Shown here: positions 51,887-60,637 of the stretch, piece by piece
Position numbering within the stretch: the stretch's first letter is position 1
How the letters are laid out: each line of letters begins with the position of its first letter
Assembly: GCA_028283825.1 (NCBI GenBank)
Contig: JAPWJW010000001.1
Coordinates: 1,984,001-2,048,000, forward strand
Length of the DNA stretch: 64,000 nt
Source: Azospirillaceae bacterium
GTDB taxonomy: Bacteria > Pseudomonadota > Alphaproteobacteria > Azospirillales > Azospirillaceae
Direction of reading: 5' to 3'
Notes under the pieces: generated by a model
Database searches by the model: none
The model's input: the letters and a program-made list of their open reading frames with translations, nothing else
Told to the model about the DNA's origin: nothing
Position numbers and translations under genes: made by a program

Positions 51887-52714
51887 ATGGATGAGACACC
51901 GCCCAAGCTGCCGCCGGGCCTGAGCGGCGTGCCGGAAACCATGCTGTGGACGCTGCACAACCGCGCGGCGGAGGCGATGCGGCCCAACGCCAGCTTCCAC
52001 GACCCCGAGGCCGTCCGCATCTATCAGGCGCTGGCCTATGATTATGAGCGGCACTTCGGCCGGGCCGACGGGTCGCACGCCATGCGCGCCGCCGCCATCG
52101 ACGCCCTGCTGCGCCGCTGGCTGGAAAGCCATCCCGACGGCACGGTGGTCTCATTGGGCGAAGGGCTGGAAACCCAGGTGCGGCGGGTGGACAACGGCCG
52201 CCTGACCTGGCTGACGGTGGATTTGCCGGAAGGCATCGCCCTACGCGACCACTTCCTGCCGCCCACGGAACGGACCCGCCACATCGCCGCCGACGCCCGC
52301 GACCCCGCCTGGATGGACCAGGTGGACCCGTCCCGGGGCGTGCACATCGTGGCCCAGGGCCTGTTCATGTACCTGAAGGAGGACGACGTGCGCCAACTGG
52401 TGACCACGCTGGCCCAGCGTTTCCCCGGGGCGGAACTGGTGTTCGACACCATCCCCGCCTGGCTGTCGCGCCTGACCCTGCGCGGCCTGAACCGCACGGC
52501 GCACTACCAACTGCCGCCCATGCCTTGGGGCATCGACGGGGATGACGTGGTCCGCACGCTGGGCGCCTGGTCACCCCATCTGGCGATGATCGAGACGTTG
52601 GAATACCGCATGCCCCGGGGCCTGCCCCGCCTGATGGATACGCTGTTCCGCCTGACCCCGCCCCTGCGGCACAAGCTGCCGGGGCTGACGCGGGTGGTGT
52701 TCAGTCGGCCGTGA
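51887..52714 (+). CDS. Class I SAM-dependent methyltransferase (LCMT/TcmP-like)
   Basis: A 275-residue O-methyltransferase of the leucine carboxyl methyltransferase-related group (PPM1/TcmP). Recognisable parts are ETMLWTLHNRAAEAMRP at the N-terminus, the SAM motif VVSLGEGLETQVRRVDNGRLTWLTVDLPEGIALR where Gly-rich GxGxxxxxxR appears as GEGLETQVRR, and the post-motif region HIVAQGLFMYLKEDDVRQLVTTLAQRFPGAELVFDTIPAW. The ATG at 51887 has AGGAGGAAGCG upstream. Its 3' end overlaps the convergent EamA gene by 14 bp. Substrate unknown. Confidence 0.88.
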   Translation: MDETPPKLPPGLSGVPETMLWTLHNRAAEAMRPNASFHDPEAVRIYQALAYDYERHFGRADGSHAMRAAAIDALLRRWLESHPDGTVVSLGEGLETQVRRVDNGRLTWLTVDLPEGIALRDHFLPPTERTRHIAADARDPAWMDQVDPSRGVHIVAQGLFMYLKEDDVRQLVTTLAQRFPGAELVFDTIPAWLSRLTLRGLNRTAHYQLPPMPWGIDGDDVVRTLGAWSPHLAMIETLEYRMPRGLPRLMDTLFRLTPPLRHKLPGLTRVVFSRP

Positions 52715-53615
52715 CAGGCACGGGTGCCGGCGCACGCCGCAAACGCTTCGGCCCCAGCACCAGCAGGTTGCCGGCCACCGCCAGGCCCAGCCCGGCGAAG
52801 GCCGCCGGCGACCAGTGATAGCCCTCGAAGAGGGTGGAGATGATCAGCGCCAGGATGGGGATCATGACGGCGACGTAGCCGGCGCGGTCGGCCCCGATGC
52901 GGCCGATCAGCGAGAAATAGGAGAGGAAGGCGACCACCGACCCGAACAAGGCCAGGTAGCTGAGCGAGGCCACGTAGGTGAGGGTGGCCGGAAAGGTGAA
53001 GGTCGCACCGCGCACCAGCGCCACCCCCACCATGAGGGCCGAGCCGAACGCCATGCTCCATGCCGTCACCGGCAGCAGGGGCAGGCCCCGCCGGGCGCCA
53101 CGCTGCACCGTGATGCTGCCCACCGACGCGCTGAAATTGCTGAGCATGACCAGCGCCAGGCCCACGGCCGCCGCCCCGGTCAAGCCCCCCACCCGCAGTT
53201 CGGGCAGGAACAGCAGCACCACGCCGGTCATGCCCACCAACCCGCCCAGCAGCACCAGCGGCCGGATGGGCTGGCGCAGGAAGAGGCGGGCGTTCAGCAC
53301 GTTCATCAGGCTGAGCGCCGACCCCGCCACCGCCACCAGGCCGGAAGGCAGGCGTTCCGTCGCCATGTAGACCAGCAGGTAATTGATCGAGAAATTGAAG
53401 GTGCCGACCATCGCCACCTGCCCCCAGGCGTGCCGGGGCGGGATCAGCCGCTGGCGCCGCAGCACCAGCCAGCCCATCAGCAGTACTGCCGCCAGGCCGA
53501 AGCGGTAGGCCACCGACAGCGCCGGATCCACGGTTCCCAACTGGAACTCGATCACATACCAGGTCGATCCCCAGATGAGGATGGTGGCGAGGTAAAGGGC
53601 CAGGACCTGGGACAT
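52701..53615 (-). CDS. EamA/DMT-family transporter
   Basis: A 304-residue protein with ten membrane helices arranged as two EamA repeats. The N-terminus LALYLATILIWGSTWYVIEFQLGTVDPALSVAYRFGLAA is characteristic of the drug/metabolite transporter family, and the second repeat shows LSYLALFGSVVAFLSYFSLIGRIGADRAGYVAVMIPILALIIS. It is probably an exporter of amino acids or related metabolites. It converges with the methyltransferase gene and is divergent from the flavin reductase gene at 53786. Confidence 0.9.
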   Translation of the reverse strand: MSQVLALYLATILIWGSTWYVIEFQLGTVDPALSVAYRFGLAAVLLMGWLVLRRQRLIPPRHAWGQVAMVGTFNFSINYLLVYMATERLPSGLVAVAGSALSLMNVLNARLFLRQPIRPLVLLGGLVGMTGVVLLFLPELRVGGLTGAAAVGLALVMLSNFSASVGSITVQRGARRGLPLLPVTAWSMAFGSALMVGVALVRGATFTFPATLTYVASLSYLALFGSVVAFLSYFSLIGRIGADRAGYVAVMIPILALIISTLFEGYHWSPAAFAGLGLAVAGNLLVLGPKRLRRAPAPVPVTAD

Positions 53616-53785
53616 GGGAAGGGCAATCCGTCAGCGGCGCGCGCGACAACCTGTCGGCGCGGGCGGCAACGTTAGAGCGACCGTTGCGACCGGCCAATCC
53701 GTTTCTTGTGCCCATGACATTTTTCACCTCCGCCTCGCCCCACATGGGGTAAACCGGTCGCATCATCAGCTTGGGGATCAGCAGC

Positions 53786-54367
53786 ATGGACGGCACGTTT
53801 CTTCCGGTCCCGTTGGAAAAGGCCTATCGGCTGGTCACCCACGGCCCCACCGTGCTGGTGTCGGCCAGCCACGACGGCACCGACGACGTGATGGCGGCGG
53901 CCTGGGCCTGCGCCCTGGACTTCGCCCCGCCCAAGGTGACGGTGGTGCTGGACAAGGCCACGCGCACGCGGGAACTGATCGAGGCCAGCGGCCACTTCGC
54001 CCTGCAAATCCCCACCGTGGCGCAGGTGGATCTGGTGCAGGGCGTGGGCAACGAAAGCCTGCGCGACGCGCCGGACAAGCTGGCCCGCCATGGGGTGGAA
54101 TTGTTCCGCCTGGACGGCCACGTCCCGCCCTTCGTCACCGGCTGCTCCGGCTGGCTGGCCTGCCGCGTGGTACCGGAACCGCACAACCAGCAGGCCTACG
54201 ACCTGTTCATCGGCGAGGTGGTCGGCGCCTGGTCGGACACCCGCGCCTTCCGCGATGGCCACTGGCAGTTTGAGACGGCCGATCCGAAGTGGCGCAGCCT
54301 GCACCACGTGGCCGGCGGCCATTTCTACGCCATCGGCGAGGCGGTGGAGGCCCACGCCGAGCCCTAA
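53786..54367 (+). CDS. Flavin reductase-like FMN-binding protein
   Basis: A 193-residue protein of the flavin reductase/FMN-binding split barrel family. The pattern PLEKAYRLVTHGPTVLVSASHDGTDDVMAAAWACALDFAPPKVTVVLDKATRTRELIEASGHFALQIP matches the family, and KWRSLHHVAGGHFYAIGE is the C-terminal block. The ATG at 53786 is preceded by GGGGA at 8 nt. It probably supplies reduced flavin or acts as an FMN oxidoreductase; the partner is not evident. It stands as a single transcription unit. Confidence 0.88.
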   Translation: MDGTFLPVPLEKAYRLVTHGPTVLVSASHDGTDDVMAAAWACALDFAPPKVTVVLDKATRTRELIEASGHFALQIPTVAQVDLVQGVGNESLRDAPDKLARHGVELFRLDGHVPPFVTGCSGWLACRVVPEPHNQQAYDLFIGEVVGAWSDTRAFRDGHWQFETADPKWRSLHHVAGGHFYAIGEAVEAHAEP

Positions 54368-54527
54368 CCGAAAGGATCTGAACTTTTTCTGTGATCACCC
54401 CGCCCTGTTAGCAACCTGTTCATTTTCGGGGGTGTAAAAATAGCGTCATGAGCTTCCACGAGATTACATCCCGCCACAATCCTTCCACAATAAAGGATCA
54501 GGTTTCGGGGTGTCAGGAGTAGGGATC

Positions 54528-54734
54528 ATGACCGCCGTGTTCAATAAAGACCGCCTGGTGACTTTGACCCTCTGGGTGGTGCTGCTGAGCATCGCCTGGT
54601 CCCTGCCCGTCCTCAGCTACGTCCGTTCCGAGCACGAACGCGCCCTGGTGAAGTCCGGCCACTACTACAAACCCGCCTTCCCGGCGGAGTTCTACGTGAA
54701 CCAGCAAGCCGCCAATACCACCACCCCGCGCTAA
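54528..54734 (+). CDS. Small single-span membrane protein, unknown
   Basis: A 68-residue protein with AGGAG about 9 nt before its ATG at 54528. One hydrophobic segment (LVTLTLWVVLLSIAWSLPVLSYV) is followed by a polar tail with SGHYYKPAFPAEFYVNQQ. It is well separated from the upstream gene and converges with the TonB receptor gene, whose stop lies 12 bp away. No family is recognised. The good ribosome binding site and coding bias make it likely to be real. Confidence 0.6.
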   Translation: MTAVFNKDRLVTLTLWVVLLSIAWSLPVLSYVRSEHERALVKSGHYYKPAFPAEFYVNQQAANTTTPR

Positions 54735-54746
54735 GCCCCGGCACGA

Positions 54747-56813
54747 CTACCATTTGACGCGCACCCCGCCGGACATGATCCGCCCGGGGGCCACGGCCAC
54801 CAAGCCATCGATGCGCCGCCCTGATTCCACCGTCCGGTCGAACAGGTTTTCCGCCGTCGCGAAGACATCCAGATAATCCCGCGCATGCCATGTGCCCGAC
54901 AGGTCGACCGTGACCTTGGGCGCCAGCGACCGCGTGTTCAATCCATCCTCATACTGCTGGCCGCTGGCCTTGGCCCGCGCCGCGGCGGTGAAGGCCTGCG
55001 ACGGGGTCCAGGTCAATTCGGCGCTGCCCTGGTGCAGGGGGCTTTGCGCCAGCCGCTTGCCCACCAGCGCCGAATAGCCGTCGGCGCCCAGCACGGTGGA
55101 CCGGCTCCACAGATAACCCAGGCCCAGATCCAGCGTCGGGTCCAAGGTCCAGGTGGCGCGCATCTCCATCCCCTCCGCCCGCACGCGGTCCAGGTTGCGG
55201 CGCTGGGCGAAGGTGCCGCCCGCCGGCACCACGACGTTGAAGCCCGGCACCGTGCCCGGCCGGTCGGTGACCAGCACGTTATCCACCGCGTCGGTCACGC
55301 CGTCGTGATAGGCGGTCAGGCTGACGACCGGACCGGCGGCGGGCTGCCAGGTGATGCCGGCCTCCGCCCCGACCAGGCGCTCAGGCTTCAGCTGGGCGTT
55401 GGCCTCGATGATGTCGTTGCCGACGCGATAGGGGCGGTACAGTTCATTGATGGTGGGCAGGCGGAAGCCGGTATAGGCGGCGGCGCGCACCGTCCAGGCG
55501 GGATCGACCTTCCAGTCCGCCCCCAGCCGCGCGGTCGGCAATGCCCCGCCGCGATCATCGTAATGGTCATCGCGGGTCAGCAAACCGGTCTTCAGCGACC
55601 GTTCCACCCGGTGGCCGTCGGTCAGGGACCAGCCGTCCAGCCGCACGCCGCCGTGCAAGTCCACGGCCGGCAGCAGCGGCCAGGTCTGTTCCGCGTACAC
55701 GCCCCCCACCAACTGGTCGCCGCCGGCATCGCGGTCGCCCTGGAAGATTCCGGCCACCGGCTGGAACCGTTCATGCGTGGCCCCGCCGGCCCAGCGCAGA
55801 TCGGCGCCCAATTCCGTGCGCCGGCCGTCGCCTTCGTCCACCGTGGTGGCCAGCGAGCCGCCGGCGGACGTGGCCGGCACCCGGTACTGATCCAGCGCCG
55901 GCGTCTCCGCGGTGCGGGTGGCGTTGACGGAGGAGAAGCGGTTCTTGAAGACGTAGCGGCGCAGGTACAGCGTGCCGTGCCAGGGCAGGTCCAGCGGCCC
56001 ATCGGCGTCGGTGAACCGCAGGCTGCCCTCCAGCGCGTCGGTGCCGTTCTCCTGCACGGGCGTGCCGTTGCCGCGATGCTCATGAAAGGCGGAAACGGTG
56101 CCGGCCAGTGCCAGGGGCCCCGCCTCGCCCTTGGCCTTCACATCCACCCAGGCGTCGTCCCAGCCGGCCTGGGTGTCGATGGGCCCGCGCTGGTCGGCGC
56201 GCACCAGGTAGCTGCCGTCGCTGCGGCTGGCGTGCGCCATGATGGCGACGTTACCGGCCACCGCACCGGCCGTCCCCTCGGCCAGGCCGTTGCTGCCGGC
56301 CCGTACCTCCGCCCCGTCCATCGGCTTGGTGGTGATGCGGATGACGCCGTCCAGCGCCTGGTTGCCCCAGGGGCCCGCCCCGCTGCCCTCGGTGATGGCG
56401 ACCGAGGCGACGGATGCGGTGGGCAGGCGGCTCCAGTATACCCAGCCGCCGAAGGGATCATTGACCGGGATGTCGTCCACCAGCACCAGGGTACGGCCGG
56501 CACCATTGGGTCCCAGCGCGCGCAAGGATATGCCCTGCGAGGTGGGGTGGGCGCTGGTGCTGCCCGTACGGCGGAACAGGGAAAAGCCGGGCACGCTGCG
56601 CAAGGCCTCGTCCAGCCGGCGCTCCGGTGCCGCATCCAGCCAGGGGGTGTCCAGCTGTATCGTGCCGTAGATGCGTTCCGTGGCGGCGTCGGGCGGCACG
56701 CGGCCGGTGACGATAACGGTCGGCACATCATTGGCGGACACGTCCTCCGCCCACGCCGGATCGCAAACCAGCCCGGCCACAGCCGCGCCCAAAAGCGCCC
56801 GCCCGCCCCTCAT
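54747..56813 (-). CDS. TonB-dependent outer-membrane receptor (no STN domain)
   Basis: A 688-residue receptor. The ATG at 56813 directly precedes the signal peptide MRGGRALLGAAVAGLVCDPAWA; the longer open frame upstream has no receptor character. The plug shows VPTVIVTGRVPPDAATERIYG as TonB-box region, RRLDEALRSVPGFSLFRR and GPNGAGRTLVLVDDIPVNDPFGGWVYWSRLP, closest in style to BtuB/cobalamin- or heme-type receptors; the barrel ends in GRIMSGGVRVKW. An Irr-type iron control element lies about 92 bp upstream, so heme or iron-linked uptake is likely. The ligand is not proven by sequence. The DUF455 gene starts 33 bp away on the other strand. Confidence 0.92.
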   Translation of the reverse strand: MRGGRALLGAAVAGLVCDPAWAEDVSANDVPTVIVTGRVPPDAATERIYGTIQLDTPWLDAAPERRLDEALRSVPGFSLFRRTGSTSAHPTSQGISLRALGPNGAGRTLVLVDDIPVNDPFGGWVYWSRLPTASVASVAITEGSGAGPWGNQALDGVIRITTKPMDGAEVRAGSNGLAEGTAGAVAGNVAIMAHASRSDGSYLVRADQRGPIDTQAGWDDAWVDVKAKGEAGPLALAGTVSAFHEHRGNGTPVQENGTDALEGSLRFTDADGPLDLPWHGTLYLRRYVFKNRFSSVNATRTAETPALDQYRVPATSAGGSLATTVDEGDGRRTELGADLRWAGGATHERFQPVAGIFQGDRDAGGDQLVGGVYAEQTWPLLPAVDLHGGVRLDGWSLTDGHRVERSLKTGLLTRDDHYDDRGGALPTARLGADWKVDPAWTVRAAAYTGFRLPTINELYRPYRVGNDIIEANAQLKPERLVGAEAGITWQPAAGPVVSLTAYHDGVTDAVDNVLVTDRPGTVPGFNVVVPAGGTFAQRRNLDRVRAEGMEMRATWTLDPTLDLGLGYLWSRSTVLGADGYSALVGKRLAQSPLHQGSAELTWTPSQAFTAAARAKASGQQYEDGLNTRSLAPKVTVDLSGTWHARDYLDVFATAENLFDRTVESGRRIDGLVAVAPGRIMSGGVRVKW

Positions 56814-56845
56814 GATTTCCCCGCCCCGCTTGTGTTCTTGGCCAG

Positions 56846-57787
56846 ATGGCGTCAAAAAACCGCATGGCACCCTACCACGCCCCCAACCTTCCCTCCGCCG
56901 ATACTTTAGAACAATTCCAAAGTAATTCGGTCCCCCAACCGTTGCCGGACAGCCTGGCCGCGGCGGCCTGTCATGTGCTGACCACGGCGGATCCCATGGC
57001 GAAGGTGCGGTTGAGCCGGGGGTACGCCGCCGCCTGGCGGGCGGGCCTGTTGCCCGACACTCCGGGCCCTGTCCCACCAGACCGCCCGGCCCGGCCGGCG
57101 CGACCGGAGCTGAAGCTGCCGCGCGACATGCCCAAGCGGCGCAAGGCCGGCAGCGTGGCGGGCCGCATCGCCCTGCTGCACGCCATCGCGCACATCGAAC
57201 TGAACGCCATCGACCTGGCCTGGGACATCGTCGCCCGCTTCACCACCCTGCCCGACGGCACGGCCCTGCCCCGTGCCTTCAAGGACGACTGGGTGCGGGT
57301 GGCGGATGAGGAGGCCAAGCACCACGCCCTGCTGGCCGACCGCCTGGCCAGCCTGGATGCGGCCTACGGCGACCTGCCGGCCCACGACGGGCTGTGGCAG
57401 GCCAGCGAGATGACCGCCCATGACCTGGCCGCCCGCCTGGCCCTGGTGCCCATGGTGCTGGAGGCGCGCGGCCTGGACGTGACCCCGGCCATGATCGCCA
57501 ATCTGAAGAAGGTCGGGGATGACGACAGCGTCGCCGTGCTGCAGATCATCCATGATGAGGAGATCGGCCACGTCGCCGCCGGCCGCCGCTGGTTCGGCGT
57601 GGTGGCCGAGACACTGGGCGTGGAACCGGCGGAGCATTGGCGGGCCCTGGTGCGCCAATACTTCAAGGGCGACATCAAGCGCCCCTTCAACGACGCCTCA
57701 CGCATCCGCGCCGACTTCCCGCCCGATTGGTACGAACCGCTGGCGCCGGTGGAAACCATCCTGGCGGGCACCGGCTTCACCGACTGA
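56846..57787 (+). CDS. DUF455 ferritin-like protein
   Basis: Up to 313 residues. A four-helix bundle with ferritin-like ligands is visible: HAIAHIELNAIDLAWD, DEEAKHHALLADRL, MVLEARGLDVTP and IIHDEEIGHVAAG provide Glu and His residues for a di-iron site. DUF455 proteins belong to the ferritin-like superfamily, which also holds the tRNA hydroxylase MiaE; the exact reaction is not known. The start is uncertain: ATGs at 56846 and 56864 put the Irr-box match inside the coding region, so a downstream start (TTG near 56942 or ATG at 56996) should be considered. It is divergent from the TonB receptor, and shared iron control is likely. Confidence 0.82.
   Translation: MASKNRMAPYHAPNLPSADTLEQFQSNSVPQPLPDSLAAAACHVLTTADPMAKVRLSRGYAAAWRAGLLPDTPGPVPPDRPARPARPELKLPRDMPKRRKAGSVAGRIALLHAIAHIELNAIDLAWDIVARFTTLPDGTALPRAFKDDWVRVADEEAKHHALLADRLASLDAAYGDLPAHDGLWQASEMTAHDLAARLALVPMVLEARGLDVTPAMIANLKKVGDDDSVAVLQIIHDEEIGHVAAGRRWFGVVAETLGVEPAEHWRALVRQYFKGDIKRPFNDASRIRADFPPDWYEPLAPVETILAGTGFTD
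56905..56921. promoter_or_regulatory. Irr-box (iron control element) match between TonB receptor and DUF455 genes
   Basis: TTTAGAACAATTCCAAA matches the known ICE consensus TTTAGAA-YNR-TTCTAAA at all positions except one (T to C). Irr is the heme-responsive iron regulator of many alphaproteobacteria. The site lies about 92 bp upstream of the receptor start codon. Confidence 0.7.
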
Positions 57788-57801
57788 GGCATGGAGCAAC
57801 C

Positions 57802-57817
57802 GTTACCGATCAGTAAC
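57802..57817. promoter_or_regulatory. Short inverted repeat upstream of the Tat-type DUF885 gene
   Basis: GTTAC and GTAAC arms separated by 6 nt resemble a TetR-type half-site pair. It lies between DUF455 and the DUF885 gene, about 150 bp before the latter's start. No regulator is adjacent. Confidence 0.3.
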
Positions 57818-57965
57818 AAACTGCCCTTGGGCGCCACCCATTGCCCTTGCTACCATCCGCGCCAAGCCGCGCCCCGCGGTTCCCCCCTCCCGCCGTCCGC
57901 CTCCGGGCGGCCCCATCACGGTCCCGATCCATCCCATGACTTCTGAAGCCAAAGCCGGAACTTCC

Positions 57966-59816
57966 ATGACCCGCCGTACCCTGCTGCGCCGCGGCCTGAT
58001 GGCCGGTACCGCCCTGGTGGCGCTGGAGGCCTTGCCGGGCCTGCTGGCGCCTGTCCCCGCCGTCGCGGCGGAGCCGTCGGAAACCGAGAAGGCCCTGAAC
58101 GCCTTCTTCGAGGATTGCTGGAACGAGGATCTGGCCCGCGACCCGCAGCAGCGCACCGTCCTGGGCCTGCCGGGCCCGCACGACAAGTGGACCATTCCGG
58201 ATGAGGCCCACCAGCTGGAAAGCCTGCACCTGGCCGAACAGCGCAAGAAGACCCTTGATGGTTTCAAGACGGCCGAGTTGTCGGCCAGCGGGCAGATCAG
58301 CGCCATCCTGTTCCGCAATGAGTTGCAGCAGACCCTGGACCAGTATCCCTGGCGCAACCACACCTATGTGATCAGCCAGCTGACGGGCCCGCACACGGAC
58401 ATCGCCAGCTTCCTGATCACCTACCACAACATGACCAGCCCGCAGGACGCGGACGATTATGTGACCCGCCTGCAGGGCATCGCCCCCCTGATGGATGTCT
58501 ACATCGCCCGCATCACCAAGCAGGCCGACATGGGCGTCCTGCCCCCGGCCTTCGCGTTCAAGTCCATCCTGGAGGCGGCGCGCAACGTCATCACCGGCAA
58601 GCCCTTCGCCGCGACCGATGTGGTCACCGCCGCGGAAAGCAGCCCCCTGCTGGCCGACTTCACGGAAAAGGTCAACGGCCTGAAGCTGCCGGAGGCCGAC
58701 CAGGCCCGCCTGCGCGCCGCCGCCGAAAAGGCCCTGACGGAACAGGTGCAACCCGCCTTCCAGAAGCTGATCGCCAAGGTCGGCGCGCTGGAGGCCAAGG
58801 CTACCGCCAGCAACGGCGTCTGGGCCTTGCCGGACGGCGAGAAATTCTACCGCTCGCAAGTGCTGCTGATGACCACCCTGCCCCTGGACCCGGCCGCCGT
58901 GCACGCCCAGGGCCTGAAGGAAGTGGCGGCCTTGCAGGATGAGATGCGGGCCATCATGGCCAAGGTCGGCTTCAAGGGCGAGTTGCGCGCCTTCTTCGAC
59001 TATATGCGCACCGACAAGCGCTTCTACGATCCGGCCACGCCGGAAGGCCGCGCCACCCTGCTGAAGCGCGCCACCGACATCATCGACCATATGCGCACGG
59101 ATTTGGACCGGTTCTTCCTGACCAAGCCCAAGGCCCCCATCGTGGTCAAGGCGGTGGAAGCCTTCCGCGAAAAGGCCACGGCCAGCGCCTTCTATGAGCC
59201 GGCATCCCCCGACGGGTCGCGGCCCGGCGTGTTCTACGCCAACCTCTACGACATGTCGGTCAACCCCATCCCCATGCTGGAAAGCCTCTGCTATCACGAG
59301 GGCATCCCCGGCCATCACATGCAGATCGCCATCGCGCAGGAGATGGCGGGCCTGCCCACCTTCCGCCGCTTCATCTGGAACAGCGCCTATGGCGAAGGCT
59401 GGGCCCTGTATGCCGAGCGTTTCCCCAAGGAATACGGCTATTACCAGGACCCGTACTCCGACGCCGGCCGCATCGCGTCGGAACTGTTCCGCGCCGCCCG
59501 CCTGGTGCTGGACACCGGCATCCACCTGAAGCGGTGGACGCGCGAACAGGCCATCACCTACATGAACGCCAACACTGCCAACCCCGAGCACGACAACATC
59601 ACGGAGATCGAGCGTTACTTCGTGTGGCCGGGCCAGGCGCTGGCCTACAAGATCGGCATGAACAAGATCCTGGAACTGCGCGAGGCCGCCAAGGCCAAGC
59701 TGGGCCCCAAGTTCGACATCCGTGCCTTCCACGACACCGTCCTGACCTCGGGTTCCGTCAACCTGCCCGTGCTGGAAACCCTGGTGCAGGATTGGGTGAA
59801 GCGCACGGCCGCCTGA
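57966..59816 (+). CDS. DUF885-family protein with Tat-type signal, putative zinc metallopeptidase
   Basis: A 616-residue paralog of the DUF885 protein at 49352. The N-terminus MTRRTLLRRGLMAGTALVALEALPGLLAPVPAVAA has twin arginines and a mild hydrophobic stretch, typical of Tat export, so the protein may fold with its metal before crossing the membrane. The motif YHEGIPGHHMQIAIAQEMAGLP carries H444, E445 and H450-H451. Blocks YGEGWALYAERFPKEYG, RAARLVLDTGIHLKRW and VWPGQALAYKIGMNKI are conserved. The start at 57966 is preceded by CCGGAAC; an ATG at 57936 is possible. Probable periplasmic peptidase of unknown substrate. Confidence 0.9.
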   Translation: MTRRTLLRRGLMAGTALVALEALPGLLAPVPAVAAEPSETEKALNAFFEDCWNEDLARDPQQRTVLGLPGPHDKWTIPDEAHQLESLHLAEQRKKTLDGFKTAELSASGQISAILFRNELQQTLDQYPWRNHTYVISQLTGPHTDIASFLITYHNMTSPQDADDYVTRLQGIAPLMDVYIARITKQADMGVLPPAFAFKSILEAARNVITGKPFAATDVVTAAESSPLLADFTEKVNGLKLPEADQARLRAAAEKALTEQVQPAFQKLIAKVGALEAKATASNGVWALPDGEKFYRSQVLLMTTLPLDPAAVHAQGLKEVAALQDEMRAIMAKVGFKGELRAFFDYMRTDKRFYDPATPEGRATLLKRATDIIDHMRTDLDRFFLTKPKAPIVVKAVEAFREKATASAFYEPASPDGSRPGVFYANLYDMSVNPIPMLESLCYHEGIPGHHMQIAIAQEMAGLPTFRRFIWNSAYGEGWALYAERFPKEYGYYQDPYSDAGRIASELFRAARLVLDTGIHLKRWTREQAITYMNANTANPEHDNITEIERYFVWPGQALAYKIGMNKILELREAAKAKLGPKFDIRAFHDTVLTSGSVNLPVLETLVQDWVKRTAA

Positions 59817-59941
59817 CCCGCCGCACTGTTCATCCCCTCAACCGGGTTGCCCCCAACGCATAGTCGCAGTGCGGTGAATCCCTCACAAAGAGGTGGTAAC
59901 CCGCGACAGGGGTGGGCAGGGTGCCGCGTATAAGGAAGAAG

Positions 59942-59971
59942 GGGCGGCGACAACCTTTGGTCGCGCCTTTT
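59942..59971 (+). terminator. Terminator candidate after the DUF885 gene
   Basis: GGCGGCGAC pairs with GTCGCGCC (one bulged G) around AACCTTTG and is followed by TTTTC. It lies about 125 bp after the stop codon at 59816. Confidence 0.5.
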
Positions 59972-60003
59972 CGAACGAGAGCTTTGGCAGTTTCAGCGGC
60001 ATA

Positions 60004-60038
60004 GGAAGGGCGGCCCCACGACCGGGTGCCGCCCTTCC
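60004..60038. terminator. Strong hairpin upstream of the GNAT gene
   Basis: An 11-bp perfect stem GGAAGGGCGGC / GCCGCCCTTCC with a 13-nt loop ends 23 bp before the GNAT start. It may be a second terminator of the upstream transcript or a leader hairpin. Confidence 0.5.
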
Positions 60039-60061
60039 GCCTTTATGGCATGCTCCGCGCC

Positions 60062-60637
60062 ATGATCGGCATTCCCACCCTACGCACCCCACGCCTGTTG
60101 TTGCGTCCCTGGACCGCGACGGATCGCGACGCCTTTTGCGCCATGGCCCGGGACCCGGCGGTGATGGAATTCCTGCTGCCCCTGGACCGCGCCGGCAGCG
60201 ATGCCCTGGCCGACCGCATCGACATTCATTTCGACCGTTACGGCTTCGGCTATTGGGCGGTGGAGGTGCCGGAGGTGGCGCCCTTCATCGGTTATGTCGG
60301 GCTGGGTGTGATCGGGCCGGACCTGCCTTTCGCCCCGGCGGTGGAAATCGCCTGGCGGCTGGACAGCCGCCATTGGGGTCAAGGCTACGCGACGGAGGGG
60401 GCCACAGCCGCGCTGGACGCCGCCTTCGGCATCCACAACCTAGATGAGGTCGTCGCCCTGACAGTGCCGGCCAACCGCCGCTCCCGCGCCGTCATGGAAC
60501 GGCTGGGCATGACCCGCGACGCGGCGGAGGATTTCGACCACCCCCGCCTACCCGAGGGCCACGCGCTGCGCCGGCACGTGCTGTACCGCAAACGGCCGCC
60601 TCCGCCCTTAAGCAGCCCAAGGCCCCGTCTTCAGTGA
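60062..60637 (+). CDS. GNAT-family acetyltransferase (RimJ/RimL-like)
   Basis: A 191-residue acetyltransferase with the opening LRTPRLLLRPWTATDRDAFCAMARDPAVMEFL and the acetyl-CoA motif WRLDSRHWGQGYATEGATAALDAAF typical of the RimJ/RimL group, followed by VPANRRSRAVMERLGMT. Such enzymes acetylate protein N-termini or small molecules. The ATG at 60062 fits the family N-terminus; the longer frame to 60026 overlaps the hairpin. Its last 30 bases overlap the 3' end of the convergent FMN-binding gene. Confidence 0.9.
   Translation: MIGIPTLRTPRLLLRPWTATDRDAFCAMARDPAVMEFLLPLDRAGSDALADRIDIHFDRYGFGYWAVEVPEVAPFIGYVGLGVIGPDLPFAPAVEIAWRLDSRHWGQGYATEGATAALDAAFGIHNLDEVVALTVPANRRSRAVMERLGMTRDAAEDFDHPRLPEGHALRRHVLYRKRPPPPLSSPRPRLQ

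Noticed and set aside
56814-57077. N-terminal extension of the TonB receptor frame up to 57077
   Set aside because: The extension is Pro/Arg-rich without receptor features, overlaps the DUF455 gene and would place the signal peptide internally.
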